From Apostichopus japonicus (taxonomy: Eukaryota; Echinodermata; Holothuroidea; Aspidochirotida; Stichopodidae), in the NCBI RefSeq assembly GCF_037975245.1, contig NC_092580.1, positions 15,880,001 through 15,944,000 on the forward strand: a stretch of 64,000 nt of DNA. Direction: 5' to 3'. The translations under genes and the position numbers were made by a program. Of this stretch, positions 1 through 14,200 are shown piece after piece; the first letter of the stretch is position 1; each line of letters opens with the position of its first letter. The notes beneath the pieces were generated by a model. The model ran no database searches and was not told the DNA's origin. It was given only the letters and a program-made list of their open reading frames with translations.

Positions 1-1842
1 CTATTTCGCGATTTTGTCAGTTCCTCAAGTTAATAAAAAAAAAATCACCCAAGACTTAGCTGATCCACTCTCAGCTCCAGTCCCCATTTGAAGAAACTGT
101 GACCGAGTAATTATGACGATTTTAATATATTATCAACTTTTAATTCATTATGTATCACTGAACATAATGAGACATCAGTACCATGCTGGTGTGTCAAAGT
201 GAGGGCGCACTGTACGACCTTCAAAACACTGTTTATATAAACGCTTTGGAATAAACTAAGGGACTGCTTTACAGAGAGAAAACTTTCTGTACATGTTGTT
301 CTGAATAATTTCAATCGCTTGCAGGCTCCTCTTCAGCGCACTGGAAAAAAACAATAAGAAGAAAGGGAACATATCTTTCCATGCTAATATTGAAATTCCA
401 CGAACAATAAAGTAAACTTTTCTTTCTTATATATTTACTAAAGAAAAAACTCGCGACTAAAAACCGGCGTTATTATGCTTATAAAATGATTACCAAAAGA
501 AGAAAACCCTCACTATAGACCACTGTAAAGTTTCTTATTTGCGAAATTACACCCTTTGTAAAAAAAATAAAAATGTGATACCATACAACACCTTTGTATG
601 GATACACTTTCATGCTTTCTGTTTAGGCACAGTGAGTGATTCATTGTCAATAATCAATGTTAGATTGATTAGAAGTAGTTTCACTGCAGGAAATAGTATT
701 TGTCAGCACACTCATCAAATGTTCCAGTGTTACACTTATCAACTTAAAATATATATACACCCTCTCTATTCAAACAGTGGGTGTTATGATTAATGATCAA
801 CGTCAATTTTATATTTACGAGTTTGATCCATAACTAAACTGAGAAGTGTCCAGATGACTGCAAATTGGTAATGATGTCATTGTTTTGCATGCATCATTCA
901 GGAAACATTTCGTAACTTGAAGTGTCTTCTTTCCAAATTTAATATGGAAACAAAACTCAAACATAAGGATTCACATAGTCGCGAAATTAGTTCTCATATC
1001 TCATAAACACACATACACACACATATACAGAAAAAATGGTTACAGACAGTGGTGTTCACGTTATACAGATGTTTAGTAGTTTCTATCAATCTGAAAAAAA
1101 GAACAACAGACAAAACAAAACAAAACGACCCAAAAGATCTCTCCATTTCTACAAACCTTTTCAATGTAAAGTTTCTTGCGAAATGTTTCATTCATATTTT
1201 CGCAATTCCAACATTATTTTTCACCACCTTTTCAGTGCAATTATTTTCTTTCTCTCCTTTTACTTCATAACTGTTCCTGAGGATACATTTCATTTTCATA
1301 TCACGGTGTTAATACCTTTCCTTTTCCCCACAATCAACAATAGTTTTTCGCAGGTTCTCTCGGCGCCGAGCCGCAAGTTTACCTGAATTAAATCTAAACC
1401 AATCAGAGGCGGCAATCCTCTGTGGTATGCATACATAATAAGGTAACCTGAGGCTGGTTTGCTATGCAAATTGGTTGTGCAGTGAGCCCTCCTTATTTTG
1501 TACAGTCGAGTAAAGTTGTGTTGCCTACATGTCTACAATGTGTGTACATAGTACGTAGTAGTGTAGTATACGCGATGTGTGTGGGAGCTCAGTGTATATA
1601 CATACATAACACACACGTAGGTTCCAATACTCTTTATTGTGCAATTGGTATATCGTAGTACAGTACATACGTATACACCGAACAGTTCAGTTCAATAGTA
1701 CCTTGCAGAGGGACAATGTAGCCAAGCAACGTATATCGCAATTGACTATATTTCAATCGTCATAGTATGTGAAGAGAAAATTTGATCACCTTTCTGAATA
1801 ATGGAGTTATGACAATGTTATTTTCGCATTTCTTCTTTCCAG
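1..1842. other. Upstream flank of LRIG, no gene seen
   Basis: AT-rich DNA with short ORFs only (the longest about 116 codons, unrecognised) and a CA-rich stretch near 1004-1027. It holds the candidate CCAAT/octamer cluster described separately and probably the promoter or first non-coding exon of LRIG. Nothing else is supportable. Confidence 0.6.
1397..1475 (+). promoter_or_regulatory. Candidate LRIG promoter element: CCAAT box and POU octamer
   Basis: ACCAATCAGA (1398-1407) is a textbook NF-Y/CCAAT site. About 57 bp downstream, ATGCAAAT (1464-1471), a perfect octamer, overlaps an inverted CCAAT (ATTGG, 1470-1474). The cluster sits 570-640 bp before the LRIG ATG. Placement as a promoter is inference; no clear TATA box or initiator was identified. 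Confidence 0.35.
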
Positions 1843-1863
1843 GATTTACCTGAAGGTGTGGAA

Positions 1864-1899
1864 ATGATAAAATCAACCTTGCGAGAGGACTCACAGTAA
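1864..1899 (+). other. Upstream ORF 1 in LRIG leader (11 codons)
   Basis: An ATG followed by 10 codons and TAA. The context is moderate (purine at -3). It lies 141 nt before the LRIG start. If included in the mRNA it could reduce or delay LRIG translation. Confidence 0.35.
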
Positions 1900-1928
1900 A
1901 TCAACGTCGTTGTTGTGTGTTGCACTAC

Positions 1929-2036
1929 ATGCTACAAACGCTAAGCCTACAAGTGTACAAAGTAGTGCTGAACTTTTATAGCCATCGTATCCTACACGAT
2001 AGGCACCCGGACACCTCGCCGATCACAGTGGGGTAG
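1929..2036 (+). other. Upstream ORF 2 in LRIG leader (35 codons, ends 4 nt before LRIG ATG)
   Basis: An ATG at 1929 opens 35 codons closed by TAG at 2034-2036, leaving four bases before the LRIG ATG at 2041. It is in a different frame from LRIG. The peptide is not recognised. The position favours an effect on LRIG start-site choice rather than a functional peptide. Confidence 0.4.
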
Positions 2037-2040
2037 AAAC

Positions 2041-2243
2041 ATGGCGTTTCTCCCCGATGTTAGGTGGTGGACTATTATTTTTATTTCGATATTTTTTGGT
2101 GTTATCGCTGTCAATGGTTCGACTACAGTGAGTCCAAACATCCGATGCCCAGAAGCGTGCTCTTGTTTGTCATCCATAGTGGCTTGCAACAGATGCAGAC
2201 TTCATGACGTTCCAAACGACTTACCAGTTTGGACAACTACTCT
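2041..2243 (+). CDS. LRIG: LRIG exon 1: signal peptide and LRRNT cap
   Basis: The start ATG has a strong context (AAC before, G after). A hydrophobic stretch at residues 9-24 followed by small residues looks like a signal peptide. The mature start carries the LRRNT pattern CPEACSC...C (Cys36, 40, 42, 49). The exon ends after two bases of a Leu codon (phase 2) at a GTAAGT donor. The next in-frame codon past the donor is a stop, which supports splicing here. Confidence 0.9.
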
Positions 2244-5200
2244 GTAAGTCTGTTAATGTTATGATTATTTTAATAGCCAAACTTTTGCCCAAGATACATG
2301 GGAGGCGTAGTAAATTAAGTTGATCAGTGTCAAAACTAATGATACATTAATTCTCTGTCAGGACTGAAAAAGCTGAAGTTAGGCTACCCATGTAAACACA
2401 CTAGCTTATACTAGGTTACAGTATACTGTAGGCCTAAGTTAGGCTAGGCATACATTTAGACAGGTAATTTATACAAGTTTTAACTTAAAGGGTTGATACC
2501 TTGTGCATTACAATAACTGTAGTATATTCATTGTAAGCTAATGCAGGGCCCTAGAGCCGTCAATCTGCAGATGTGTACCTATTTGCATCTAGGCCTAACT
2601 GTTGTCTTACTCTAGTCTTAGTCTTAGTTAGAAGCAAGTAAACAAACCTAATAACAATCATTTGGCATAATGTTTTTTTTACTTTGATTAATAATTAAAC
2701 CAATTTAAGTGTTGCTATCATTTTTTTTGTGCACATCTGTTCAAAGTATTTTTAAAAATATACCTATCCTTCCCATCTTTGAGACAAAGTGAGGATGTTT
2801 TTTTGTATGAAACTGAAAGATCTGCATTAACTGTCATCAGTTTGAATGCATTAAACCTGTATTTTACTCAAACCTACAATTGTGTGAGTGGATGTGGGAT
2901 GTTGAAAGTAGTTCTCGAATTCTTCAATTTTATGTTGGTCTCCAATGAGATCATGTACTGTATGTATGTTACCATAAACATGCTTCCAGTTAAGAACTAC
3001 TGTATTTAAGCCAACTTGTTTGCTTTCTTGCTAGGAGACATCATCAATCAACAATTTCCTTCAAAGTGCTACTTCTCTCATTAATGTTCTATGAGTTCTG
3101 AGTCTTTCCATATTTCTTACAACTTACACCATGTTGTCCTCATGAACTCCTTCCCTTTGAGCTGTAAAAGTAAACATTTTCCAGCATTCTTACTGTCACA
3201 ACGTTTTTGAATACTTATTTTCATAATGGCAAACTAAACATGCGTGCACAACTTAGTAACTGGTGATTTGCAGAGTTTGTACTATGCGACTTATTCTAGA
3301 ACACTGCTGTCGGTCAAAGAATTTCGTTTTGAATACTGAAGAAGTATCAGGGAACTGAAAATGTGTTAAATCTCTGCTTCAAACTCAAAATGAAGAATGC
3401 ATAGGTGTTGAAACTGTTAAAATCAAAGGAAATCAACAAATCATCATCAGTTGCTGATTAAATTTCAAGTTTACATGAAAATGTTGTCGGAATTGGGAAC
3501 TTGAATTGGTAAACAGTAGTTATTTTGCTTCCCATTTCCTTGTCTCCTCATCACAACTGGCTGCTCTACCACATCACTTTTCCAGGACCATCGAGAAACC
3601 TACTTTCGCTTGTTAAATGTCCCACTTCAGATCTACTGCCTTAATAATCCTACCACCCAGTGCTCTACTGTAGGACCGGTCCATTACAAGAGCAATTGAA
3701 AATATCAAAGGTTCTACTTTCATCTACAGATCCAGTACTGCATGAGTTTGATTTAAGAGATGCTGATATTTAAAAGGAAACATTACTTAGTGCTTATAGG
3801 TAGCAATTAATCCATTACCCAGCAGCTGCTTTGCTCGAGTGCTGCATAATTTTATGGAATTTCACTCCACCATTGAGAGGGTGCAATCATTGGTTTAAAT
3901 TTTGCTTTCAGTTTCTTCTGGTTACACATACATGTACATTCCCCAAAACAGCAGGTTTAATTTGTTCTTTACTCACAGTTTAACCCCCTATGGAAAGTAC
4001 ATGTATACCATGAAACTATATTAAATTTATGCTTTTTTTTGTTCAAATGCCAAAAAGTTCGAGGTTGACACTATTTGTTTATAGGTTGAATTTCTCATTT
4101 AGAACTGCTGAAAGACAGTGTAAAGAAACTGATAGTTCTGTAATTCATTTCACTTGTTTTATCTTTTAAGATTGAAAGTAAGATTCGGTGACAAGATTTA
4201 TTACCATAAGGAATATTGTACAGGACTTAGCATGTGTGGCTATATATCAATATGTACCCTGTAGTCCTATCTAATGAAACATTTTGGGATGTCCATAATT
4301 GATGGCAAACACTGACTAGACAAGATAAACATTTACATCGCCGCCCTTGATGGACATTGTAAGAGATGCACAGGTGTAGAGTATTGCCTCTCTCATGGTA
4401 AAAAAAACATGGTGCTATATTAGTGAATTAAGCATTCCAAGCACTGGTAGTGGTAGGCAATAGAACCAAGAGCTACATTATCACTAGTTTTTAGAAAAAG
4501 AATTAATGAAAGAGAGTCAAAGTGTCCTCTAGACTATCGTATGCACAGTGTTCATCTGGTCCCAGAGTTTACAATCTGAGCTCTCAACTCCAAATTCGCT
4601 TAAGTGATCAGTATTCAGGAAAATGAATTTAGACTTTGACCTCGAGGATAATAATATTTTTTGCATGAGATTTTTAGATTTAATATTGATTGTTGTTTCT
4701 ATCATAACAGGGTTTTGCTTCAAGTTGGTTTTTAACAAAGTCAGGATTCGGTTTTTGATTGTTTTACATTACTTTTGTATCATTAGTATCTGATGATGAA
4801 GCCAGGATGTGTAGAAATAATTGAGAGGACCTAAACTTACAACTTGGAATTTTTTAAATCCTTGACTATTTTGCTGGTCCGTTGTGATCTGTCATTGCCT
4901 GGTGAACTTGGAAAGTGTCAACTTTCAACGTACATACATACAGTATATATCAACAGTTTTTTTAAACTTGAAAGGTAATGTCTGAACTACCAACAGTTTT
5001 TTGTTTATCTGCAAAGATAAAGACTGTTGGTCAACCGTCGTGAATAATACTGTGTAATGTTTATCATATGACCAAAAAGTAAAGAAGGAATTTCGAAAGG
5101 AAATGCTACAAACAAAGCTTCAATAGGACAGTGGTGTTGAGTGGAATTGTGGAGGTGTTTGACAGAAAAGACGCTAGCATTAGTCACACTCAAATGACTT

Positions 5201-8200
5201 CCTGCATGCTACCTGTGAAAGGTCTCATCAAAATGTGTAGTACTGTACACGTCAGTTCGGGTACAGAAACGTCAGTCAACAATTCAGAGCACCCAGTCCA
5301 ACATAATAATTCTTCTCCATGCATCTGATTTGTGACACGTATGTACATGCACACACATGAACATCCCTAGACAGAAGGGGCGAAAACCCTCCCCACCTTT
5401 GGATGAAGACATCAGTTAGACGCAAAAGGTTAATAAGCCAGTGAAGAAGTACACTGTGGTTGTCTACTCTCTGGTTAGGCAGGTAGCGTTTTGTGTTGAT
5501 AAGGATGTTTTTCTAATTATAAGGTTAGCAGCGCTTGTTATGAAACAATAGTCTGAAGGAAACTAGGTTTTTTTTTTTATTGGGGGGGGGGGGGATAAAC
5601 TATGGAAAGGTTTACCCTTTGAGAAAGGAAACAAGCATGGTTAAATTATTACCTGAACTTTTAATAAGGTTGAAGTTACTGCCACTCAGCCCAGGCTTGT
5701 ATTTGTTTCTGAGCATTTATTTATATTGTGACCGTTTGAAAACAAAGATTCTCAAAAATTATTGGTAGAGGTATATAATTTTGTTAGTGCATCGGACTGG
5801 AATAAGCTACCACTGGCAGCCTTGTCGGGAGAAGCAGTGCGTACACTTCACGTACAGCTTCTAAATATAAATAGGGAATTCAAGTCTTAAGCTTGGACTC
5901 GCACCACTCTAGTTTTACATATATAACTACTGTACTTCTGCACTTTCTAACTAGTTTTATAATCAGTGATTTTTTGTTGTTGTTACAGTACTTGGTTGTT
6001 AATTTGCAAATTTGTCAACTATGCTATATTTCAGTTTAATTCCAATTATAAATGTCAAGATGAAGAGATCAGCTGAATGGGTGATATAGATTCAATATTA
6101 TATCAAGGGTTCAGTCTATTGTACAAGTTTTATTTTAAAATTACCTCACCTCACCTCATATCTTAAGTTGATATGGCAACCCAAGGATCAAGAATGTAAG
6201 TTTGATTATTGAAAAGATGGAAATGATATCAGCACTGTGTCTGCCTGTTGACAACAATCTACGTAGTAAACACCACTCTATGTATGCAAATATTGACATT
6301 AGTTGCCTCTACGAAATCTTATCTTCAGGTATTGCTTGTAACCTGTTAATTATATGCAATTAATGCCAATTTAAAGTTTATATTTAGCCAGGTTGTGTAG
6401 TTAGCTAGTTGAATAATGGCTCAGTAAAACAGTTTAAAATTGGAATGGAATTTTTTTAAATTAAGGAACTTAAGTAACACATACCCGTGCAATTATTGCA
6501 GCTACTTAAAAGACGAGGATTTTTTTGCAAAAAAGTGTAAAGTTCTGATATTTATGCCAAGTGCGATGAGGGGTTCTATAAGCCACTATAAGCCTTTTGT
6601 AAGGACCGGCTTAGTACTCAAAACTTCACAAGGATCATTATTCACATTGCAATTAGTTTACTGTATATGCTTTTGAGAAGTTGCTCCAAAGGTGCATTAT
6701 AGTGGGTACAGTAGTTGATCACTTTGTAGAGCCACAGAGCCTAATTAATCGAAATTCAATGTTACGCACAGTTTAGGCAATTTTCTGTATTCCGTTTGTT
6801 CTACTGTACATGTTTCCACTTAACATGCAGTGTGCACTTTCTCCATACCCAGCTGGCCAAAATTTTAAACTTTTATTATTTTACACCCCCGCCCTCCCCC
6901 TCCCCCTCCTCTGCCGTCCACTATTTTGAGTCCTGCATACATGATCTTAATGTCTCGCAAATGGTAGATGACATTCCCAATTTTTTTGGGGGGGGGGGAG
7001 GGGAGGGGGAACAAGGTTGGAAAAAGAAATTTGAGGAACTCTTGACCAAAGACTGAGTTTCAATTCCATGAATAGTTTGTGGCACATATTAGGTAATTTT
7101 ACAAAGTTTTCAAATTTCTTATTTACGAATTGATAAGTGAAAAAGTTTTGTCTTCATCTCAACTGGGCCATCAGTTCGGCAATATGAAGAGCTAGTACTG
7201 TAACATCAGTTTATATGCCCAGGAACATTTTCAGCTCTCCTCAAAGTTCTGCACAAACAAGTGTCGTCGTTTCATTGACCAAAGAGGAAAGTGAAGCTTT
7301 TATTTTTAAAAGCGGATCAGGGTATATTTGCCTGAGATGAAAATTTCAATTATAAAGTTTAGCTTCTGGCTGAAGAAGTTGAAGCCTTTTACCTGATGTA
7401 TGCACAATTCTTTTTTTTTCCCTTCTTCTTTTAATGTAAATAACTGAAAGAACTGTGTCATGAGAGCCTGTAGGCATCTTTGATTGATTTCAAGTCTAGA
7501 ATCACTCGCCGGCCCCATTTTCCCTTCGGTCAAACAATCAGGGAGATTTCTTCTACCTTCCAAATATGAGGCAGGGCAACATTTTTCTCTCCTTGAGAAT
7601 TTAGTTTTTTCTTCCTGATTTCTAGTCACCTTTTTGGCAGAACTACAGTGTGGACTGATATTGATTAAATGTGCAGCTCCAGCAAGGCATCCAGTTTGCT
7701 CACAGCTTTCTGACAGTCCATGCTTCAAGTCAGATCAATACAGGATGCTATTGTAGGTAGCACGGTCGGGCGGTAGACGTTTACAGTGCATGGGCAGCCC
7801 GGATGCATCGCAGTGTATCCACTGGTTTTACCGTGTTCAGGGAATTGAGTCACCTGGACTCACTTATTTGGCAAATAGCAGCAAATTGTTTGATTTTCCT
7901 CATGAAGTCTCCCATAATTACAGTGATGTACAGTATGCAAGGAAAAGTAAATGAAACAAGAGAGAGAGGGAGGGAAAGAGAAAGAGAGGAAATGGCTTAA
8001 AAAGCAATTTGCGAAAGTATTAACAGAAAAGGTCAGCAGTTAGTTTTGCTAGAACAAAGTAAAAGGCTAGAAAAATTGTGTGAAGTGCCTAATGATGCAT
8101 TTAAGTGAAGTGCTGCTTCGAGATCACTGTTTGCATTCGGCTAGTCCTGAACTATCGAGAAATTACTTAAATATTTATCACGGCACAGTAGGCAGTCGTA

Positions 8201-11200
8201 TTCATATTGGGCTATCAAAGTTTATTCTTCAGTTATGTGCGGTTAACCAGTTTATAAATGCACTCAGGTGTGAAGTAATAGTTTGTGTTGTGATTCATTT
8301 TTTGGAAGTGTCTCTGCTGGCCTTTTTTTTGCATAAAACAGTTGTTGTCCGTGTGTGCAGTGTGAACAGTCATGGGAGAAAATATACTGTTGTGGGCTTT
8401 TGGGGGGTGGGGGGCAGGGGTGTACAGCTGACTGGTTCGTAAAAACCGTATTGTTGATAGAGGAAAATCCATTTTTGATTTCTGAACCATTATATCATAG
8501 AATGTATTGTAGTCATTCTACATCAGTCTCTGAGATTAAGAAAACCTGTCAACTCTGTGAATTCAGTTTGTTCCAAGATCCTAGTGGAGATCATGAAGAT
8601 GACCCCTTGCTTTTGGTCGCATAGGAGTGGCCAATCCACAGGGGGGGGAGGGGAAGTTGTCTTTATTTAAAATTTAAGTATATACATTTAAACAATTTTT
8701 TGTATCTCTATTATTAGCTACAAATATGCAATATTTTTAAACATTTGTTTGTAGTATCTCTGTTTTGATTGTTTTCATTTCCATTTCTTTCTTACAGAGA
8801 ACTGCAGACCAACAAAATATCTTACATTGGCGATAATAGCTTGAGAAATTTAGACCATATGGAATCATTGTAAGTGCCACTATTATTACTTTTACACCGT
8901 TTTTGTTTCTTAATCCACAGAGTTACAGTATCTATAGGATTTACTACTAGTTTACTTCATAGGAACTTTGCAATTTCTCAGTAATTGATTTTACTTTTGA
9001 CACTATTACCTTTTACTATTTGCTATCACAAAAGAAATTCAGGGATTGAAATAAGCAGATCCATTCACATAATGCCCTGTTTGACCATCACAGGTCTACT
9101 CAAATGACTGTTAGGTACCACTTTATATGTCTGACTACTGTATACATAGGCCGACATGTAAACGATACGTTAAGTTCCCTGCCGTTGCTGTATAACCCCT
9201 CACAAGGCTTCTGTCTCCCATCCCCCAGCCATACCCAATTCCCCACCCCCAAAAGCAGCGCATAATTTATCCAGATGTTCTTGCCGAGCTCCAAACGAAC
9301 ATACATCCACATGTGGCCCATTCAGCAAATATCTATATACCATCTGAACGCATAATTCATTCTTGTTAGAATGGTAGAAAGTTAAAACTTGTTTAGATGG
9401 TGTCAAGGCAATTAGTTCTCATTAATCATTATCATGATAAAAACAGTCGAAAGGGAGGCATCTTATTATGACGCTTTACGGCCGTACATCATTCCGTCCG
9501 AAGACACGTCATGACTACAGTTTACATACAGAAAACAGAGCTCTAGATGGCCTCAAAGTACCAAACAGCTACGGCAGAAAAAACCTTTGCCAAAGCCGGG
9601 ACGTATTAGCTCCTCAAAGAAGTTTGCCGCTTTGTTCGATGACAGCCAGAAAGAGAGAGAAAAAAAATAAATAAAAGGAGAGAAAGAAAGAGAAAAGGCC
9701 AAGCGAGCGAGCCTTAGAAGCAAGTGAGCGTCAAAGCCTGAGTTGCATTAAACAGCTTTGTAGATTGGCCTTGAACTTAAGTTTGTCGTATGAATTACTT
9801 GGCGAATACCCTGGAGCAAGGAAAGGTAGAAGATAAGCTGGTTATGAATAAAACTTGCTATTGAATTTAGCACAGTGGTGAAGGTGATGATGATGTTGGT
9901 GTGGTGTTGGCGGCTACTCTCTATCTGTGTTCCATGTAGTGACATAACGTATGTGAACAGGACATCTCTGTTGGAAGAAAAGTTGCAAAACAGAAATAGA
10001 GGAAGAATTTTTTTTTAGATATTCACTAGCTGTGCAATAATGTTAATTGTGGAATGTTCCTTCAATTTGAAAGTCAGTATTACCAGCTTTATCTGGGGGC
10101 AAAGAGATTTTTGTTATAGATTCAAATCGTCCAGAGATGTATTTTAAAATGTGCAGTGTATTCTACAGCACTTTTTCACATTTGGTCATCCTGTCTAGAT
10201 AGCAAACCTGCCGAGGATATCTCAAACTAACAAAACTTTAACGACAATTGATCAAACTTAGACTTTCTTCTAAAAAATTTTTTTTTCAAAATGAAAATGA
10301 AAAATAAAAATGTTCATGATCGATGACCTAACGAAGGTAATGACATATTCGATTCGCATCATTTTTTTCATGCGATTGGTTCTCCATGTTTTAGGTAGCT
10401 TCCTCATTGAGCTGACTTCTAGGGCAAGAGGCTCCCCTAATAAGAATAGCTTTCCCACCCTCCCTGCCATTACCAGCTCGTCTCGCTTGCACGCAACTCC
10501 GGTCGTCTTTCAGTCATGCAAGACCGTCTATCCGAACATATATTTTACGGTGAAAGCCATCAGTCCTTCAGTGGTAAACAAATAAGCTCATTACATCCAG
10601 TACTTGAAGTTTTTTAAACCAGTAGAACATGGAGGTACTCTTGTCAGTCAGGACTGGAAAAGCATTTTGCTCCGCCGATCTCTTTCTCCGAAAGAAAATG
10701 TTCCTCGTTCCTCTCTGTTGGCTTCAGGAGATTGATCACCTCCGACTTTCGTGATTTACAAGACATTGCTACCTATGTCATTGAGAAAGCACTTGATTTG
10801 CATTTGCCTTTGTAGTCAGAGAGAGAGAGGCGGAGAGAGAGATGGAGACATTAAAGGGCAGCGCTGTGTAGTCTATAGTTTACTAGCAGTCAGGTCTACC
10901 GGTCCTTATCATATTGGTGTTACTGTAGGTATGATGTAGTTAAAAGCCATGGAACTACTGGCAAGTAATTTCAACCTCTCTATCAATCTGTGCTTTGCTA
11001 TCTTAGCCATGAAAACATCTGTGATAAACTATATCTAGACAATTTCCATGATCTATTTTGTCTAAGTCATATTCTGTCACCACTTTGGTATTTGATATGC
11101 TGAAGTCCTCATAAATAAATGGCTTATTTTGGGAATTTACCACTCACTATGCATGTAATGTGCACTGGAATATTGTAACTAGCGATCTTCTGTTTCGTCC

Positions 11201-14200
11201 GAAATCAAACTTGTGACTATTAAACTTCCATGGCATAATGGGATGATCCAATTGGTTCTGGGTTTGAAATTATCTAATGTAAAACAAAGCTTAAAAAGCT
11301 TTATCCCCCCTTCTCCTTTCCCTCCCCCTCAAGTTCTTATGTTTACACAGGATTGATTCAAACTCCCCTTCCCCTCTTAACTCCCTCCACAGTTTTTATG
11401 TTTAAACAGGATTGGTTAAAACCTGTTTCAGATTAAATTTATTCCCCACACCTATATTTAGTACTGACCTCAGAACAAGTTAAAAGTACTCAACTCGAAG
11501 AAGACTCCTCGTAGGGGTATTGAAATCATTCTGCAAGATAAATTTGTCACCTGGCAGTCTAAAAGTGTTAGATAAACCTTCCAGGGGTTTGATCAATCAA
11601 TGTGTTTGATGTATATATGTGTATTATATTCATTTGATGGATAGTACTTCATTGTTTAGTATCCTGGCCTATCTCTCTGAGAGGGTAAACCTTAACTGCT
11701 CTCTTCATATGACTTTTGTTCCGTGCAGGTTTTATAATTTTTTCCGTAGTTGTGTGTGTGTGTGTCTGTGTGTGTTTTTGATCTGGAGAGTTGGGTAATA
11801 TTATACTTTACACCTATGAACAGCCCATCAGTCAAAAGATATCATAACATCATGTAATAGTATAGGACACCTCCAGCTGGGAGGAGTTGTTATGTTAACA
11901 GTTCATCATGTTTGTGTGATCATTGGATGTATGCTGGATTACTCTTCTTAACAAGGGATAACAGAAAGCTCATAAATCATTTCTTCACCGCACTTGAAAC
12001 CTGCCCCCCCCCCCTCTCTCTTCACCGCTTGGAGCGCATTAAATGGGTTCGCATGATACCAGTGGAATTAGACAAGTATTTAACCTCATTTGTCAACAAT
12101 TTAGATCCCTGCATTGTTAAAGCTGCCGGGTGCATGTACCTGAATTGGGAAAATGGAGGTTTTCACATATCGTTGGGTATCATGTTTCATTGTATACATG
12201 TCAATTCCCATACACTTTTCCCACACAGTATTGTTAATGCATGGTTTTAGTGGTGCCCATGAGAAATTTTAAGTATATATGTGGGAGACAAAAGAGGCTA
12301 AAATTAATTTAAAATCAATCATTTAAATATCCAGTCCATCCTCCCTTCCCTCAGTCTCTGTTAAATGTCGAGCCTTTGAGACCAAAACTATCGAAAACCC
12401 ATGAGCAGACAAAAAACCACGATAGCGGAACTCTGTAATTAAACCGTGTCTGAGAAATGGAAACGAGAAGAGTGGAGCACATACCCACCCCGTCAGTCAC
12501 TCCTGGACCATTTCTGGGCAATAACAGTGTAAAACAAAATAATAGAAAGGATCTATATTAAAGAGTGATTGTCAGCAGCTGTTTCTTTCCCTCCAGTTAA
12601 AAGTTGTCAACAGTCTTTCCAACATTGCAATTATTTCAGTCTCTGAGATCAGTCCTTGATCTCTGCCTGTTATCAAGTCAAATCACTAACAGCCCCCTAC
12701 TAGGATGTGACTACAGCCTCCTCCTATACATCCCACATAACTGCCCCGCCACCACAGCCAACTGCAGAGGTGTTGACAAAGGTGTATGGGGTGATGCCAC
12801 CATATCTGGCCTTTTGTATGTTCTCCACTAGAACCTGTCATCGAAGGGAGCAACATGACATATGAAATGCCAAGATATTTTCCTTTCAAGTGCCATCAGA
12901 TAAGAATTATAGACTGCTGCCTGCCTGCCTACTCAGCAGCATTTCCTACAAGCTGTGCAGTTTGCGTAGTACATTCAAAGCACCCACTGTAGCCACTACC
13001 ATTGTGATGAAGAGCCCTTCGGCAGCAGCGGGCATAGGATCAGGGAGGGAGTGCTTGACTGCCAAGGTGGAATTTAAGGAAGCTGCCAATTTATCGCTGT
13101 CTATAATAAAATGTATCTGTCATTTTAGTGACATATATATGTGGGGGGAGGTGGGCGAGGGGGGGCGCTAAGCTTTCTTAAATTCTGACTTTCTCATCTT
13201 TCATACTTTTCATCTTCTATCCTGTTTCACTTGGTGACGGTTTTACATCCACTGTTCTTTGAGTTTAACTTTTGAAGGTATTCAGGAGGTCGCTCTGTGG
13301 ATTGTTTTTAATGTTTGGAAAGGAAAATTTTTTGTTGCTTTTGGAATTAGTACACTAACTTTTTCATACAGTCAGTGCCCCACATAAATGCAACAGCTAG
13401 GACTTGCCACCCTAAACATCCTGGGGAGAAAAAATCTGGGCAAAAAGCGGCATACAGTTTGTACTGGCAGTGTATATGTTCCTGGCTTCTATGTGACTAA
13501 GACGTAAACATTTGGAGCAATTACTGTGATGAATGTGTCGGCAATCAAATGTCTGCCGTCAAGAGATAAGAGGGTACCGACTTGGTTCCTGTGATTAATC
13601 TCATCAACAAATTGCGCTGATTGTGTTAGAAGTGAATGCCTCAGTGAACTCTACGTTTCATTTATATTGCCCATTTTTTTTGGGGGGGGGGGAGAGTTGA
13701 TCTATGTATGGCCTCCTCCATCATCAAGTTAGCCTTTCTGATTTCAATATTTCCCCCTCAGTCTCTACCAATTTTGGGCGCCTCTCGGTGGTTTGGGAAC
13801 GACCGCATCGTTACACTTTTATAGTTTTTTTTGGGGGGGGGGGCATAATCCCCCTTGTATTTGACCATGTGTTGAAGCCGTCTATATGTTGTGCATTGAT
13901 TTCTATTATTTATTCTTATGCCCCAAACTTTTGCCTTGTTATTTAAGATTTCTGTCGCATAGAGACTTACAATATTTATAGACATAGAAACACAATTTAA
14001 ATGATGTATGTATGTTGCTTGCTTTTGTTCTTATAATATGTATGTGTGAGTTAAGTTTATATTGGCGGGGTCTAATTCCTTTAAATGCCATGTGTATTCA
14101 AATTATCATACACAACATGCCGACGCATTCATAAAATAAAGACACACAACAAAGAATGATACGAAACATCAAACAAAGTAAACCTGACATCTTGAACTAA

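Larger units (their letters stand above)
1843..2040 (+). other. Probable LRIG 5' UTR segment (possible upstream splice acceptor at 1841-1842)
   Basis: TTTCTTCTTTCCAG ending at 1842 is a good 3' splice site, so the leader may be joined to an upstream non-coding exon. The segment holds two short upstream ORFs and leads straight into the LRIG ATG. Whether splicing happens here or the leader is continuous cannot be decided from sequence. Confidence 0.4.

Noticed and set aside
1972-1982. TATA-like TTTTATAG shortly before the LRIG ATG
   Set aside because: Only about 60 nt before the start codon and inside a likely uORF; the window is AT-rich, so such strings are common.
7306-7728. 140-codon minus-strand ORF in intron 1
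   Set aside because: Not similar to any family I recognise, no promoter or splice context, and AT-rich composition like the surrounding intron; a chance ORF is likely.
8080-8442. 120-codon plus-strand ORF in intron 1
   Set aside because: No family resemblance; it ends in a G-run artefact (GGVGGRG).
11328-11430. Weak direct duplication around TTATGTTTACACAGGATTG / TTATGTTTAAACAGGATTG
   Set aside because: Real similarity over about 25 bases but short and C-rich around it; too little to call a repeat family.
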